Part shown: piece by piece, positions 8,806 to 18,457 of the stretch
Numbering within the stretch: position 1 is the stretch's first letter
How the letters are laid out: every line of letters starts with the position of its first letter
DNA from: Cloacibacillus porcorum
GTDB lineage: Bacteria; Synergistota; Synergistia; Synergistales; Synergistaceae
Assembly (NCBI RefSeq): GCF_001701045.1
Contig: NZ_CP016757.1
Coordinates: 1,047,501-1,111,500, forward strand
DNA length: 64,000 nt
Direction: 5' to 3'
Translations under genes and position numbers: made by a program
Notes under the pieces: model-generated
Told to the model about the DNA's origin: nothing
The model's input: the letters and a program-made list of their open reading frames with translations, nothing else
Databases searched by the model: none

Positions 8806-10455
8806 ATGAGAAAGATAAAAAACGCCAACAGATCCGAGACCGCGCTTCTCGCGATAAATTTATCTCTGCTCTTTACAGCCGTCGCCGCGCCGATGGCTGT
8901 TCTTTTTGCGAAGGCCTTCACCGATTTTGACGGGGCCTATATCGGGTTCGCGAACTTCCGTGAATATTTTTCCTCGCCGCACCTCGTCGGGGCGCTCTGG
9001 AATTCGCTCGCGATATCGACGGCGGTCTCGCTTCTGTCGCTGCTGCTCGCCTTCACCTACGCCTACGCTCTGACGCGCGCGGTGGTCCCCGCGAAGGGGC
9101 TTTTTAAGTTTCTCGCGCTGCTGCCGCTCTGCGCGCCGACGATGATGTTCGGCATCGCGCTGATCTACCTGATCGGCAATAAGGGTGTCGTCACGATGAT
9201 GGGGCTGAAGCTGCCGCTCTACGGGCCGCTGGGAATAATCATATCAGAGGTGGTCTACACCTTCCCGCAGGCCTTTCTGATCCTCTATATCACGCTCTCT
9301 TATACCGACAACCGTCTTTATGAGGCGGCGCGCGCGATGGGGACGCGGCCTATGCGGATATTGCGCACGATCACGCTGCCGGGGGCGAAGTTCGGCCTTG
9401 TCAGCGCCTTTCTCGTCGCCTTCAGCCTCTGTTTCTCCGACTTCGGCGCGCCAAAGGTGGTCGGCGGCAATTACAGCGTGCTGGCCACCGATATCTATAA
9501 GCAGGTGATCGGACAGCAGAATTTTGGGATGGGCTCGGTAGTCGGACTGCTGCTGATGATCCCCGCCGTGATAATGTTCGTCACCGAGCGTCTCACGGCG
9601 AGTGAGAACGGCGTCACGGTCAGCTCGCGCAGCATGGCCTACCGTGTGGTCCCCTCGCGTGGGCGCGACGCGGCGCTTACGGTATTCTGCACCGCCGTCG
9701 CGGGGTTTATCCTCGTGCTCTTCGGCGCGGTGCTCGCCGCTTCGCTGATAAGGGCCTGGCCCTATAATATGGCGCTGACCTTCGAGCACTTCACGGTGGA
9801 CAGTCCCGCTACGGGAGGCATCAGCTCCTTTTTCAACAGCCTTGTCACCGCTTTGCTGACGGCGCTCTGCGGCACGGTATTCGTATTCATGAACGCCTGG
9901 CTGGTGGAGAAGAGCACCGCGAACAGGCTGCTGCGGCAGGCGGACAATCTCTTTTCTCTGATACCGCTGGCGCTGCCGGGGCTTTCAATTGGTCTGGCCT
10001 TCATATTCTTTTTCAATATGGAGGGCAACCCGCTGAATTTCATCTATGGTACGGCGGCGGTGCTGGTGCTCGCGAACATCGTCCATTTTTATTCGGTGCC
10101 CTATGTTACGGCCTCTTCGGCGCTGAAAAAGCTCGACCGCGAGATAGAGGCGGTCGCCGCCTCGATGGCCGTACCGTCATACCGGACGCTCTTTAAGGTT
10201 ACGGTGCCGATGTGCCGCGCCGCGATCTTTGAGACGGCGCTCTATTTCTTTGTCAACGCGATGGTGACGATATCCGCGGTGGTCTTTCTCTATCCCGCGG
10301 ATTTTAAGCTTGCCTCGGTGGCGATCGTCAATATGGAGGACGCGGGGGATATCGCGCCCGCCGCGGCGCTCTCCGTCCTTGTCATTCTCGTCAACGTGGC
10401 GGCGAAATTACTTTACGAATATATCTTTGTGATGAAAAGGAGCGGCAACAGATGA
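8806..10455 (+). CDS. 2-aminoethylphosphonate ABC transporter, fused double permease
   Basis: A 549-aa membrane protein with about 12 hydrophobic segments arranged as two repeated permease halves, as in FbpB/PhnT-type iron and AEP importers. Each half has the EAA-type loop that contacts the ATPase: YEAARAMGTRPMRILRTIT near residue 170 and IEAVAASMAVPSYRTLFKVT near residue 450. One gene thus replaces the two permease genes of many systems. Its stop overlaps the phnX start (ATGA, 10452-10455), indicating translational coupling. Confidence 0.85.
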   Translation: MRKIKNANRSETALLAINLSLLFTAVAAPMAVLFAKAFTDFDGAYIGFANFREYFSSPHLVGALWNSLAISTAVSLLSLLLAFTYAYALTRAVVPAKGLFKFLALLPLCAPTMMFGIALIYLIGNKGVVTMMGLKLPLYGPLGIIISEVVYTFPQAFLILYITLSYTDNRLYEAARAMGTRPMRILRTITLPGAKFGLVSAFLVAFSLCFSDFGAPKVVGGNYSVLATDIYKQVIGQQNFGMGSVVGLLLMIPAVIMFVTERLTASENGVTVSSRSMAYRVVPSRGRDAALTVFCTAVAGFILVLFGAVLAASLIRAWPYNMALTFEHFTVDSPATGGISSFFNSLVTALLTALCGTVFVFMNAWLVEKSTANRLLRQADNLFSLIPLALPGLSIGLAFIFFFNMEGNPLNFIYGTAAVLVLANIVHFYSVPYVTASSALKKLDREIEAVAASMAVPSYRTLFKVTVPMCRAAIFETALYFFVNAMVTISAVVFLYPADFKLASVAIVNMEDAGDIAPAAALSVLVILVNVAAKLLYEYIFVMKRSGNR

Positions 10456-11252
10456 CAAACTGCAGAAAAATCAAATGCGTGATCCTTGACTGGGCCGGTA
10501 CGACGGTGGATTTTGGCTCGATGGCCCCGCTTAAGGTCTTTTCGGAGATATTCGAGCAGCGCGGCCTGCGCCTCGAGATGGAGGAGCTGCGCGCGCCGAT
10601 GGGGATGCCGAAGCTCGAGCATATCCGCGAACTACTCAAAATGGAGCGCCCCGCGTGGCTGTTCAGGGAGAAATATGGACGCGCGCCGACAGACGACGAC
10701 GCTCTGGGGATCTACGCCGCCTTTGAACCGGCGCTTATGAATATACTCCACAACTTCGCCGAGCCGATAGAGGGGGTCTGCGCCGCGGTGCGGGAGCTCC
10801 GGGAGGCGGGAATAAAGATCGGTTCCACAACCGGCTATACGAGAGAGATGATGGATGTCATCGAGCCGCTCGCGAAGGCGGCGGGCTACGCGCCGGACTG
10901 CGTCGTGACGCCCGACGAGGTCGCCGGTGGGCGGCCGGCGCCGTGGATGATATTCAAGAATATGGAACGTCTCGGTGTCTATCCGCCCTGCGCGGTGGTA
11001 AAGGCGGGGGATACGGCGGCGGATATCCGCGAGGGCAAAAACGCCGGTGTGATCAGCGTCGGCATCTTAAAGGGAAGCAGCGAACTGGGCCTTACGGCTT
11101 CGGAGTTCGGGGCGCTCTCCGCGGAGGAGATCGAGGACAGAAAACAGGCCGCGCGGGAGCGTTTTTACCTTGCTGGGGCCGACTATGTGCTGGAGAGCAT
11201 CACAGAGCTTCCGGCTTTTGTAAAGGAGATCGGTAAAGATGAAAGAGAATAG
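10452..11252 (+). CDS. phnX: Phosphonoacetaldehyde hydrolase
   Basis: A 266-aa HAD-superfamily enzyme that cleaves phosphonoacetaldehyde to acetaldehyde and phosphate. The nucleophile is Asp13 in DWAGTT, and the Schiff-base lysine of the cap domain is Lys54 in [23 protein letters not shown] (motif 2) and [12 protein letters not shown] (motif 3/4) complete the active site. Length is normal for the family. It overlaps the permease by 4 bp and phnW by 14 bp, so the three are translated together. Confidence 0.95.
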   Translation: MTNCRKIKCVILDWAGTTVDFGSMAPLKVFSEIFEQRGLRLEMEELRAPMGMPKLEHIRELLKMERPAWLFREKYGRAPTDDDALGIYAAFEPALMNILHNFAEPIEGVCAAVRELREAGIKIGSTTGYTREMMDVIEPLAKAAGYAPDCVVTPDEVAGGRPAPWMIFKNMERLGVYPPCAVVKAGDTAADIREGKNAGVISVGILKGSSELGLTASEFGALSAEEIEDRKQAARERFYLAGADYVLESITELPAFVKEIGKDERE

Positions 11253-12375
11253 ATATCTGCTTCTGACGCCGGGGCCGCTTACGACCACCGCCGGTGTGAA
11301 GGAGGCGATGCTTCGCGACTGGTGCACCTGGGACAGGGATTATAACGACGTCGTGGAGGAGCTGCGGCGCGGGCTTGTGGAGATGGCGCTGCGTGACCGC
11401 GCCGAATGCGCCAATTATACCTCCGTGCTGATGCAGGGCAGCGGCACCTTTGCCGTGGAGTCGGTGATCGGCAGCGTGATTCCGCGGGGCGGCAAATTGG
11501 CGGTGCTCTCGAACGGCGCCTACGGCAGGAGGATAGCGGAGATCGCGGGAATTTTGAAGATACCAGCCGTTGAGCTGCGTTTTGACGAATGCGAGCGCCC
11601 CGACGCGGCGATGCTGGCCGAGATGTTGGCGGACGATCCGGCGGTGACGCATGTAGCGGTGGTTCACTGCGAGACCACGACCGGTATCCTGAACGACATT
11701 GAGAGCGTTGGCCGTGTCGCGAAGAGCTGCGGCAAAAAGTTTATCGTTGACGCGATGAGCAGCTTCGGCGGCATTTCGCTCTATATGGACGACCTCGACA
11801 TAGATTTTCTGATCAGCAGTGCCAACAAGTGCATCGAGGGCGTGCCCGGCTTCGCCTTCGTCATCGCGAAGCGCGTGGAGCTGGCCGAATGCGGTGGACG
11901 TGCCCGCTCCCTTTCGCTTGACCTCTACAGCCAGTGGAAGACGATGGAGGAGCACCGTGGCAAGTGGCGTTTCACCTCGCCGACGCACGTCGTCGTCGCC
12001 TTCGCGGAGGCGATGCGCGAACTCAAAGAGGAGGGCGGCGTCGTCGCGCGCAATATGCGCTATACCGCCAATCGGGACATGCTCATCCGTGGAATGGAGG
12101 AGCTGGGTTTCCGTGCGCTTCTTCCCGATGAGCTGCGCTCGCCGGTGATAACCTCTTTCCTCTATCCGGAGGGAGTCGGTTTTGATTTTACTGACTTCTA
12201 TGAGTCCCTCAAACGGGACGGTTATGTGATCTACCCCGGAAAGCTCTCCGAACGCGACACCTTCCGCATCGGAAACATCGGGGATATCCGGGAGGAGCAG
12301 ATAACGGGACTTCTCGCCGCCGTCGAAAGGTACGTCAAGCGGCTGGAAAATGAAGCCCCGTCGCTCTGCGCTTAG
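11239..12375 (+). CDS. phnW: 2-aminoethylphosphonate--pyruvate transaminase
   Basis: A 378-aa class V aminotransferase that converts AEP and pyruvate to phosphonoacetaldehyde and alanine, feeding PhnX. The start [11 protein letters not shown] is characteristic, and the PLP lysine is Lys197 in SSANKCIEG, preceded by DAMSSFGG. Together with phnX it supplies phosphate, acetaldehyde and nitrogen from AEP. Its last 4 bp overlap the end of the convergent glycerate kinase gene, so there is no room for a terminator between them. Confidence 0.95.
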   Translation: MKENRYLLLTPGPLTTTAGVKEAMLRDWCTWDRDYNDVVEELRRGLVEMALRDRAECANYTSVLMQGSGTFAVESVIGSVIPRGGKLAVLSNGAYGRRIAEIAGILKIPAVELRFDECERPDAAMLAEMLADDPAVTHVAVVHCETTTGILNDIESVGRVAKSCGKKFIVDAMSSFGGISLYMDDLDIDFLISSANKCIEGVPGFAFVIAKRVELAECGGRARSLSLDLYSQWKTMEEHRGKWRFTSPTHVVVAFAEAMRELKEEGGVVARNMRYTANRDMLIRGMEELGFRALLPDELRSPVITSFLYPEGVGFDFTDFYESLKRDGYVIYPGKLSERDTFRIGNIGDIREEQITGLLAAVERYVKRLENEAPSLCA

Positions 12376-13628
12376 CGGTCCACCAGCAGCAGCATCAGGT
12401 CGTTGACGTTGGTGCCGGTGGGACCGGTGACGATCAGCGAATCGCCTATTTTCAGGGCGCGGTTTGAATCATTATCCGCCAGCAGCGCCGCAGGGTCCGC
12501 GCCCCTTTTTGATATAAGGTCCCATGTCGAGCCGTCGGTCATCCCCCCGGCGGCCTCGGTGGGGCCGTCCGTGCCGTCGGAGCCGCAGGAGACGAAAACC
12601 ATTCCGTCGCTGCCGGCGAGATATTTCGCCATTATCAGCGCCAGCTCCTGATTGCGGCCGCCAAGCCCCTTGCCTTTAAGGCGCACGGTTGGTTCGCCGC
12701 CGAATATGAGGGCGCAGGGACGGCGGTATGGCGAGTCCTGCGCGCCGGCGAGCTTCGATGCGCCGTATATCCGCTCCGCGAGCTCCTCAACATCCCCGTC
12801 AACGGCGTCGTCGATAATATAGGCATTGTAGCCCAGCTCTTCCGCGCGCCGCGCCGCGGCTTCGCAGAGGATGCGCACGTTGGCGGCCATCACCGTCGTT
12901 ACGTTCGGCGTCTCGACAGGCTTCTGTCCTTCGATTACCTTATCGTCTATACCTAGTGAATATTTATCGTTTATATGGCGTATATCCTCCGCGCGCGCCG
13001 GGTTGGGGGCGGCGGGGCCGGAGGCTATCGATCCGAGGTCGTCGCCGAGCACGTCGGAGAGGACGATCTGATAGATTTTCGACGGCGCGCAGTGCCTGGC
13101 AAACCGTCCGCCCTTGACGGCGGAGAAGAGCTTGCGAATGGTATTTATCTCCTGTATGTCCGCGCCGCAGGCGAGCAGTCTGCCGTTCAGCCCGCGCATG
13201 TATTCCAGCGTTACGCCCGGCAGCAGGGATTCAAAGAGCGCGGAGCCGCCGCCGGAAACTAGAAAAAGTACCGCGCGTCCTTCGCTCTCTCTTTTAGTCA
13301 GCTCCAACGCCGCCTTAGCCGCCTCAAGACCATTTTCGTCAAGGATCGGATGACCGGCTTCGTATATCGAAAGGTTGGCGATCGGTCCTTCCGAATGCCC
13401 GTATTTTGTAATGACGGCGCCGCAGGCTATCCGTTCGCCAAGCTCGTCACAGGCCGCCTTCGCCATCCTCCAGGCCGCCTTGCCGATGGCGACGAGGACC
13501 AGCTCCTCCACAGGCCTCATCTCACGCAGAGCCCTGCGCACCGCCTCTTCGGGCATCGCCTCCCGCAGCGCGGCTGTATAAATTTTCTCGGCGTCTTTTC
13601 TAAGCGTGGAATTTGTAATGTTGACCAA
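12372..13628 (-). CDS. Glycerate 2-kinase (MOFRL family)
   Basis: A 418-aa protein of the DUF4147/MOFRL family, which phosphorylates glycerate to 2-phosphoglycerate. It shows [11 protein letters not shown] near the N-terminus, [13 protein letters not shown] (nucleotide loop) and the C-terminal MOFRL motif [13 protein letters not shown], followed by [17 protein letters not shown]. The frame opens at TTG 13628 with only a weak GGGG upstream, so the exact start is uncertain; no better Met lies near. It stands alone, convergent with phnW. Confidence 0.85.
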   Translation of the reverse strand: MVNITNSTLRKDAEKIYTAALREAMPEEAVRRALREMRPVEELVLVAIGKAAWRMAKAACDELGERIACGAVITKYGHSEGPIANLSIYEAGHPILDENGLEAAKAALELTKRESEGRAVLFLVSGGGSALFESLLPGVTLEYMRGLNGRLLACGADIQEINTIRKLFSAVKGGRFARHCAPSKIYQIVLSDVLGDDLGSIASGPAAPNPARAEDIRHINDKYSLGIDDKVIEGQKPVETPNVTTVMAANVRILCEAAARRAEELGYNAYIIDDAVDGDVEELAERIYGASKLAGAQDSPYRRPCALIFGGEPTVRLKGKGLGGRNQELALIMAKYLAGSDGMVFVSCGSDGTDGPTEAAGGMTDGSTWDLISKRGADPAALLADNDSNRALKIGDSLIVTGPTGTNVNDLMLLLVDR

Positions 13629-13805
13629 CCCCGTTCATATTGATTGAAAGATAGACTAACAGGAGGATATCACAAAAATGGAAAAATTTCAGTGGCGTAT
13701 GTGCGTAATGCCGAAGCAAACGCAGATTTTTTCAGGGATGGGAAAGAGAAAAATAGTGATTTATCTTCGGGTGAGGGGAGAGATAAGTAACGATGTTTTT
13801 TGGCG
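13629..13805. other. Intergenic spacer upstream of the glycerate kinase
   Basis: AGGAGGATATCACAAAAATGG near 13661 looks like a ribosome site and start codon on the plus strand, but the frame closes quickly. I see no other signal here. The MITE-like element begins at 13806. Confidence 0.4.
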
Positions 13806-13972
13806 CCCTCTCTGAGGGAGCTCCCCGCGAAGCGGGGTGAGGGAGAGTTGACCTTCGGTTCTCCCGCGGCTTTTGCCGCGGGCTCTGTTTGGCGCGGTTA
13901 CCACGCCAAACAGAGCAACACTCCTTCCGTCAGCCGCCCAAAACAGGCGGCCGACACCTCCCTCAGAGAGGG
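13806..13972. mobile_element. MITE-like non-autonomous repeat element
   Basis: The 15-bp perfect terminal inverted repeats are CCCTCTCTGAGGGAG (13806-13820) and CTCCCTCAGAGAGGG (13958-13972). The 137-bp interior is almost entirely hairpins: CCCCGC/GCGGGG, CCCGCGGC-tttt-GCCGCGGG, a 13-bp stem GCTCTGTTTGGCG/CGCCAAACAGAGC, and GCCGCC/GGCGGC. It carries no transposase. A 62-codon frame across it is an artefact of the GC-rich stems. Target-site duplications are not obvious. Confidence 0.7.
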
Positions 13973-14023
13973 AGGCAACAAGGGCTAGAAGCTAAACCGC
14001 AATTTATCTTTCCCCGCAATTGC

Positions 14024-14155
14024 GTAAATCGGCGTTTAGAAGTGCGAGTTGCTAAATAAAATGGTGGTTCCGATACCGGAGCCGTATCTTCATACGGCGA
14101 GGATTCGGAACCACCGTTTTATGACGCAAATCGTGCTTATAAACGCCGATTTACA
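14024..14155. repeat. Palindromic insertion-like element of about 132 bp
   Basis: GTAAATCGGCGTTTA at the left returns inverted as TAAACGCCGATTTAC at the right. The arms continue imperfectly through AAAATGGTGGTTCCGA/TCGGAACCACCGTTTT to a central GCCGTATcttcATACGGC hairpin. The whole element folds into one long hairpin. Its right edge lies inside the coding sequence of the TIGR04076-like gene, at the codon after CNDGLRPV, so it was probably inserted there. Confidence 0.75.
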
Positions 14156-14305
14156 GGGCGCAGCCCGTCGTTGCAGCGCGCATATCGCCACACCCGGTTT
14201 TCTGATCCAGTCGCCGTAGTAGAATAATCCCTCGCCCGCGCCATATTCGCGCGCGAGTTCCTCATCGAAGGTGGTTTTGAGCACCGTTATTTTGACCTTT
14301 TTCAT
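14090..14305 (-). pseudogene. Truncated, frameshifted TIGR04076-family gene
   Basis: The N-terminus MKKVKITVLKTTFDEELAREYG is a good match to TIGR04076 small proteins. After about 26 residues the family's middle section is missing and the frame jumps to DWIRKPGVAI, normally near the C-terminus. The expected CNDGLRPV follows only in another frame, so there is also a frameshift near 14180. The open frame then runs into the palindromic element to 14090. The original function is unknown, and this copy is almost certainly dead. It sits 20 nt downstream of speB on the same strand. Confidence 0.7.
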
Positions 14306-14324
14306 TTATCCTGTCTCCCGATAT

Positions 14325-15170
14325 TTAAAGATAGGCGAGCAGCATTTCGCGCAGCACCTTGCAGGCGAGCGCCGTGGAGGCTCCCGAATGGTCGTAGTGC
14401 GGCGAAAGCTCGCAGATGTCGAAGGCCTTGACATTCAGGCCGCGCAGGGAGAGGAGCGCCGCGAGCAGCTCCGTGAAGCGCAGCCCTCCGGCCTCAGGCG
14501 TTCCCGTGCCGGGGAACTCGGCGGGGTCTACGACGTCAAGGTCGAGCGTGATGTAGAGCGGCGCTTCGCCGATCTCCTTCACAGCTTCGTTGATTGTATC
14601 CGCGCGGAATTTTTCCATTCTCGTGTGCGTATCAGACCAGCGCATCTCTTCGCGGCTGCCGGAGCGTATGCCGAACTGGTATATCCTGCCGTCTCCGAGA
14701 ATGTCGTGGCAGCGGCGGATCACCGAGGCGTGCGAGAGTTCCTCCCCCATGTAGTCGGCGCGGAGATCCGCGTGGGCGTCGAAGTGGATGAGGCGCAGGC
14801 CGGGATATCTTTTCGCCGCCGCGCGCACCGCGCCGAGGGTCACAAGATGTTCGCCGCCGAGCAGAACGGGGATTTTGTTAGCCGCCAAGACCTCCGCGGC
14901 AGCCTCTTCGATGGCGGAGAGGGTTTTCGCGGCGTTGCCGAAGGGCAGGTCTAGGTCCCCAGCGTCAAATACAGAGTAATCCTCAAGGTCTCTCTCCTGA
15001 TAGGGGCTGTAGGTCTCGATCCCGAAGGATTCGGCGCGCATCGCGGCGGGGCCGAAGCGCGTGCCGGGGCGGAAGGAGGTCGTCGAGTCGAACGGCGCGC
15101 CGAAGAAAACGGCGCGCGCCTCCTGAAAGGAGGCGCCGCAGCCGATAAATCCCTGGATATTTGTCTCCAT
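14325..15170 (-). CDS. speB: Agmatinase
   Basis: A 281-aa ureohydrolase that converts agmatine to putrescine and urea. The binuclear manganese ligands are visible in GGEHLVT, HFDAHADLR and LDLDVVDPAEFPGTGTPE. It is the last gene of a minus-strand polyamine operon and abuts speE directly, with the stop followed at once by the ATG. With an arginine decarboxylase in the same operon, agmatinase rather than arginase or formimidoylglutamase is the best reading. Confidence 0.92.
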   Translation of the reverse strand: METNIQGFIGCGASFQEARAVFFGAPFDSTTSFRPGTRFGPAAMRAESFGIETYSPYQERDLEDYSVFDAGDLDLPFGNAAKTLSAIEEAAAEVLAANKIPVLLGGEHLVTLGAVRAAAKRYPGLRLIHFDAHADLRADYMGEELSHASVIRRCHDILGDGRIYQFGIRSGSREEMRWSDTHTRMEKFRADTINEAVKEIGEAPLYITLDLDVVDPAEFPGTGTPEAGGLRFTELLAALLSLRGLNVKAFDICELSPHYDHSGASTALACKVLREMLLAYL

Positions 15171-16022
15171 TTAGTCTGTCAGCTCTAGCTCTCTCTTCAC
15201 ATAGTTCGGCAGCATGAAGGCGCCGGTGTGGAGATCTGTGTTGTAGTATTTTGTCTCAAGGCCGAGGGTGTTCCAGGCCTCCGCGTCAAGGTCTTTGAGC
15301 GGGTCGAATTTTTTTGAGGCGAAGCCGAAGAGCCAGTGTCCCGAAGGATAGGTGGGTATGTGAGCCTGATAGACGCGGCAGACGGGGAAGAAGTCTTTGA
15401 TGCGCTGGTTGGCGCGCTTCATCGAGGCCTGATATGAATCATAGTAGGGATTTTCGTGCTGGTTGACGAGGATGCCGTCATCCGTCAGCGCCCGGAAGCA
15501 GTTGCCGTAAAATTCCTTTGTGAAGAGTCCTTCGCCCGGGCCAAAGGGGTCCGTCGAGTCGACAATGATAAGATCGTACTTTTCCTCGACCGTGCGCACG
15601 AATTTAAGGCCGTCCTCAAAGTAGAGGGTGACGCGCGGGTCGTCGAGTTTGCGGGAGGTGAAGGGCAGCAGCTCGCGGCAGACCTTGACGACCATTTCGT
15701 CGATGTCTACCATGTCGATCTTTTCGATGCCCTTATAGCGTGTGAGCTCGCGCACTGTGCCGCCGTCGCCGCCGCCGATGACGAGGACGCGCCTGACGTT
15801 CGGGTTGGTCGCCATGGGGACGTGGACTATCATGTCGTGATAGATGAATTCATCCTTTTCGGTGAGCATCATCAGCCCGTCGAGGGTGAAGAAGCGCCCG
15901 AACTCCTCCGAGTCGAAGACGTCTATCTGCTGAAAGGGGCTTTTGCCGCCGAAGAGCTGTTTCTTTATTTTGATCGAAAAGCGTACTGTAGGGGTATGTT
16001 CCTCTGTGTACCATAGTTCCAT
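15171..16022 (-). CDS. speE: Spermidine synthase
   Basis: A 283-aa aminopropyltransferase that makes spermidine from putrescine and decarboxylated S-adenosylmethionine. It begins with WYTEEHTPTVRFSIKIK and has the nucleotide site LVIGGGDGGTVREL and the catalytic segment IVDSTDPFGPGEGLF. Length is typical. It receives its two substrates from the products of speB and speD in the same operon. AGGAGGAAT lies ahead of the ATG. Confidence 0.95.
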   Translation of the reverse strand: MELWYTEEHTPTVRFSIKIKKQLFGGKSPFQQIDVFDSEEFGRFFTLDGLMMLTEKDEFIYHDMIVHVPMATNPNVRRVLVIGGGDGGTVRELTRYKGIEKIDMVDIDEMVVKVCRELLPFTSRKLDDPRVTLYFEDGLKFVRTVEEKYDLIIVDSTDPFGPGEGLFTKEFYGNCFRALTDDGILVNQHENPYYDSYQASMKRANQRIKDFFPVCRVYQAHIPTYPSGHWLFGFASKKFDPLKDLDAEAWNTLGLETKYYNTDLHTGAFMLPNYVKRELELTD

Positions 16023-16035
16023 AATTGTATTCCTC

Positions 16036-17499
16036 CTATTTTACCGTATATAGATAGTTTAACTCCATATCCTGCGGCCCCATGACGAGGCTGCCCTTTT
16101 CCTTCGCGTAAAGAATGTAGTCGAGAGCCTCCCTCGTGACCTCTTCGCCGGGGGCGAGGATGGGAATGCCGGGTGGATAGCACATAACGAACTCCGCGGA
16201 GATCTTTCCCACCGTCTCCCTGATCGGCAGGGGGCTGCTTGGCGCGTAGAAGGCCTCCTGCGGCGTCATTCGCACCACGGGAGGGATGTATTCGTGGTCC
16301 AGCAGTCCGAGCCCTTCGCGTCCATGCAGGCGCTTTATTTCGGAGAGCGAGGCGACAAGGCGCTCAATCGCGTAGTGGTTGTCGCCGACGGAGATGATCG
16401 CCAGCATATTGCCCATGTCGCCGAACTCTATCTGTATCCCGTAGTCGTCGCGTAGCAGGTCGTAGACCTCGACGCCCGCGAGCCCGATTTTCAGCGTGTT
16501 GACGGAGAGCTTTGTCGTATCGAAGTCGTAAATATATTTTCCGTCGATTATCTCGCGTGAGAAGGCGTAATAGCCGCCGATCCTGTTGATCTCGCCGCGG
16601 GCGTATTCGGCGAGCGAGACGACGCGCGCGAAGGTCTCCCTGCCCTCCGTGGCGAGGGCCTTGCGCGCGATGTCGAGCGAGCTCATGAGGAGGTATGAGG
16701 CGCTGGTCGTCTGTGTGAGGTTGATTACCGTACGGACGTAATCCGGACGCACGCGGCCGCGCTTCATTATCAGCAGCGAGCTCTGCGTCAGCGAACCGCC
16801 CGTCTTGTGCATGCTGACCGCCGCCATGTCTGCCCCCGCCTCCATAGCCGTGAGCGGCATGTCGCCGCCGAAATAGAAGTGTGTGCCGTGGGCTTCGTCA
16901 ATAAGCGCCGCCATTCCCGCGCGGTGTGCCGCCTCGGTGATGCGCCGCAGGTCGGCGCAGATACCGTAATAGGTGGGGTTGTTGACGAAGACGGCCTTTG
17001 CCTCAGGGTGGGCGGCAATCGCCGCCTCCACGTGGTCGGCGCTCATGCCGAGCGAGATGCCGAGCTCCGGGTGGATGCCGGGATCGACATAGACGGGGAT
17101 GATACCGCAGAGGATGAGGGCGTTGATCGCCGATTTATGAACGTTGCGCGGAATGATTATAGAATCGCCGCGTTTGCAGACGCTCATTATCATCGCCTGC
17201 ACGGCGGCGGTGGTGCCGCCGATGATCAGAAAGGCGTCGTCCGCGCCGAAGGCGTCGGCGGCCAGCGCCTCCGCCTCTTTGATGACGGAGGTCGGATGGC
17301 TGAGGTTGTCGAGCGGCTTCATAGAGTTGACGTCGACGGAGAGACAGCTTTTGCCGAGAAATTCCGTCAGCTCAGGCGTTCCGCGTCCCTGCTTGTGTCC
17401 GGGGACGTCGAAGGGGACCACGCGTCCCCGACGGTATTCCGTGAGCGCGTCCAGCAGCGGGGCCCTGTCCTGGGCGAGTTTGTATGTTCTCTCTCTCAT
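16036..17499 (-). CDS. speA: Arginine decarboxylase (aspartate-aminotransferase fold)
   Basis: A 487-aa PLP enzyme of the Orn/Lys/Arg decarboxylase major-domain family, close in length to the 490-aa Bacillus SpeA. The start region has VPFDVPGHKQGRG, the cofactor lysine lies in VSMHKTGGSLTQ, and VDEAHGTH-like IDEAHGTHFYF precedes it. Arginine is chosen over lysine or ornithine because agmatinase is in the same operon. ATG 17499 is preferred; the frame could open 3 codons earlier at GTG 17508, directly after the speD stop. Confidence 0.88.
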   Translation of the reverse strand: MRERTYKLAQDRAPLLDALTEYRRGRVVPFDVPGHKQGRGTPELTEFLGKSCLSVDVNSMKPLDNLSHPTSVIKEAEALAADAFGADDAFLIIGGTTAAVQAMIMSVCKRGDSIIIPRNVHKSAINALILCGIIPVYVDPGIHPELGISLGMSADHVEAAIAAHPEAKAVFVNNPTYYGICADLRRITEAAHRAGMAALIDEAHGTHFYFGGDMPLTAMEAGADMAAVSMHKTGGSLTQSSLLIMKRGRVRPDYVRTVINLTQTTSASYLLMSSLDIARKALATEGRETFARVVSLAEYARGEINRIGGYYAFSREIIDGKYIYDFDTTKLSVNTLKIGLAGVEVYDLLRDDYGIQIEFGDMGNMLAIISVGDNHYAIERLVASLSEIKRLHGREGLGLLDHEYIPPVVRMTPQEAFYAPSSPLPIRETVGKISAEFVMCYPPGIPILAPGEEVTREALDYILYAKEKGSLVMGPQDMELNYLYTVK

Positions 17500-17508
17500 C
17501 ACGCCCAC

Positions 17509-18321
17509 TTAGTACATATTCATTCCGTAGTAGATCTCGAGCATCTCTTTCGTGATGCGGTCGGTGATCGACAGACGCTCTTCGGGCGGCAGCTCGCGGG
17601 GATCGATGTTGAAGAGGTAGTCGGCGAGCCGTATCTCTTTCAGCATCATCTTTGTATGAAAGATGTTCGACTGATAAACGTTGACGTCTATCGCGTCGTA
17701 TCGGCGCAGCGTAGCCTCGTCGATATAGTTCTGAATGGAATTTATCTCATGGTCCTTGTAGTATTTTTTCCCGTCTATGTCGCGCGTGAAGCCGCGGATG
17801 CGGTAGTCGAGCGCGATGATGTCGGAGTCGAATTGACCGATGAGGTAGTTGAGCGCGTTCAGCGGCGATATCTTGCCACAGGTAGAGACGTCGATATCGA
17901 CGCGGAATGAGCTGATGTCGTTGTTGGGGTGAAATTCGGGGTAGGTGTGTACGGTCACGTGGCTCTTGTCGAGATGGGCGACGACCGTTTCGCGTTCGTC
18001 GTTGATCTTCTGCGCCCAGCAGCCGCGGTTGCAGGAGTCGTCGATCTGTGCCGGAGGCACGGACTCCTCGGAGATGAGGATGGTGACGCTGGCCCCCTGC
18101 GGATCGTAATCCTGTTTAGAGATATTCAATATACAGGCGCCAATGATGTCCGTAACGCCGCACAATATCTTGGTAAGCCGTTCGGAATTATACTGCTCGT
18201 CAATGTAAGCGATATAATCCTGCTTTTCCCGGTCTGTCTTTGCAAAACAGATGTCGTAAATGTTGAAACTCAACGTTTTTGTCAGGTTGTTGAATCCATA
18301 GAGCTGGATCTTATCTTTCAA
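17509..18321 (-). CDS. speD: S-adenosylmethionine decarboxylase proenzyme (Enterobacterial type)
   Basis: A 270-aa pyruvoyl enzyme that supplies decarboxylated AdoMet for spermidine synthesis. [20 protein letters not shown] and the self-cleavage region [16 protein letters not shown] match E. coli-type SpeD; the new pyruvoyl group forms from the Ser after LDK. The C-terminus keeps [15 protein letters not shown]. The start is uncertain: TTG 18321 aligns best with E. coli SpeD, but the frame is open to TTG 18345. First gene of the operon. Confidence 0.92.
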   Translation of the reverse strand: MKDKIQLYGFNNLTKTLSFNIYDICFAKTDREKQDYIAYIDEQYNSERLTKILCGVTDIIGACILNISKQDYDPQGASVTILISEESVPPAQIDDSCNRGCWAQKINDERETVVAHLDKSHVTVHTYPEFHPNNDISSFRVDIDVSTCGKISPLNALNYLIGQFDSDIIALDYRIRGFTRDIDGKKYYKDHEINSIQNYIDEATLRRYDAIDVNVYQSNIFHTKMMLKEIRLADYLFNIDPRELPPEERLSITDRITKEMLEIYYGMNMY

Positions 18322-18394
18322 CCCTATCCCCACGTCCCTTCTCAAGCCGAGGCTTTATATTTTTCGCGGCAAATGACGCCGCAGTTAAATTAGA

Positions 18395-18423
18395 ACTATA
18401 CAGATAAAAGAGCCTGTTGTCAA
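18395..18423 (-). promoter_or_regulatory. Promoter of the speDAEB operon
   Basis: On the minus strand, TTGACA, a 17-bp spacer and TATAGT form a near-consensus sigma-70 promoter. Transcription would start about 65 nt before speD. No obvious riboswitch lies in the leader. Confidence 0.8.
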
Positions 18424-18457
18424 AGGTCTGTGCAAACGTTTGCTTAGTGGTTTCGCA

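Noticed and set aside
9244-9789. 181-codon minus-strand frame
   Set aside because: Antisense to the fused permease; rich in Arg, His and Asp, as shadow frames in this GC-rich region usually are.
13800-13988. 62-codon frame
   Set aside because: It is made of the stems of the MITE-like element.
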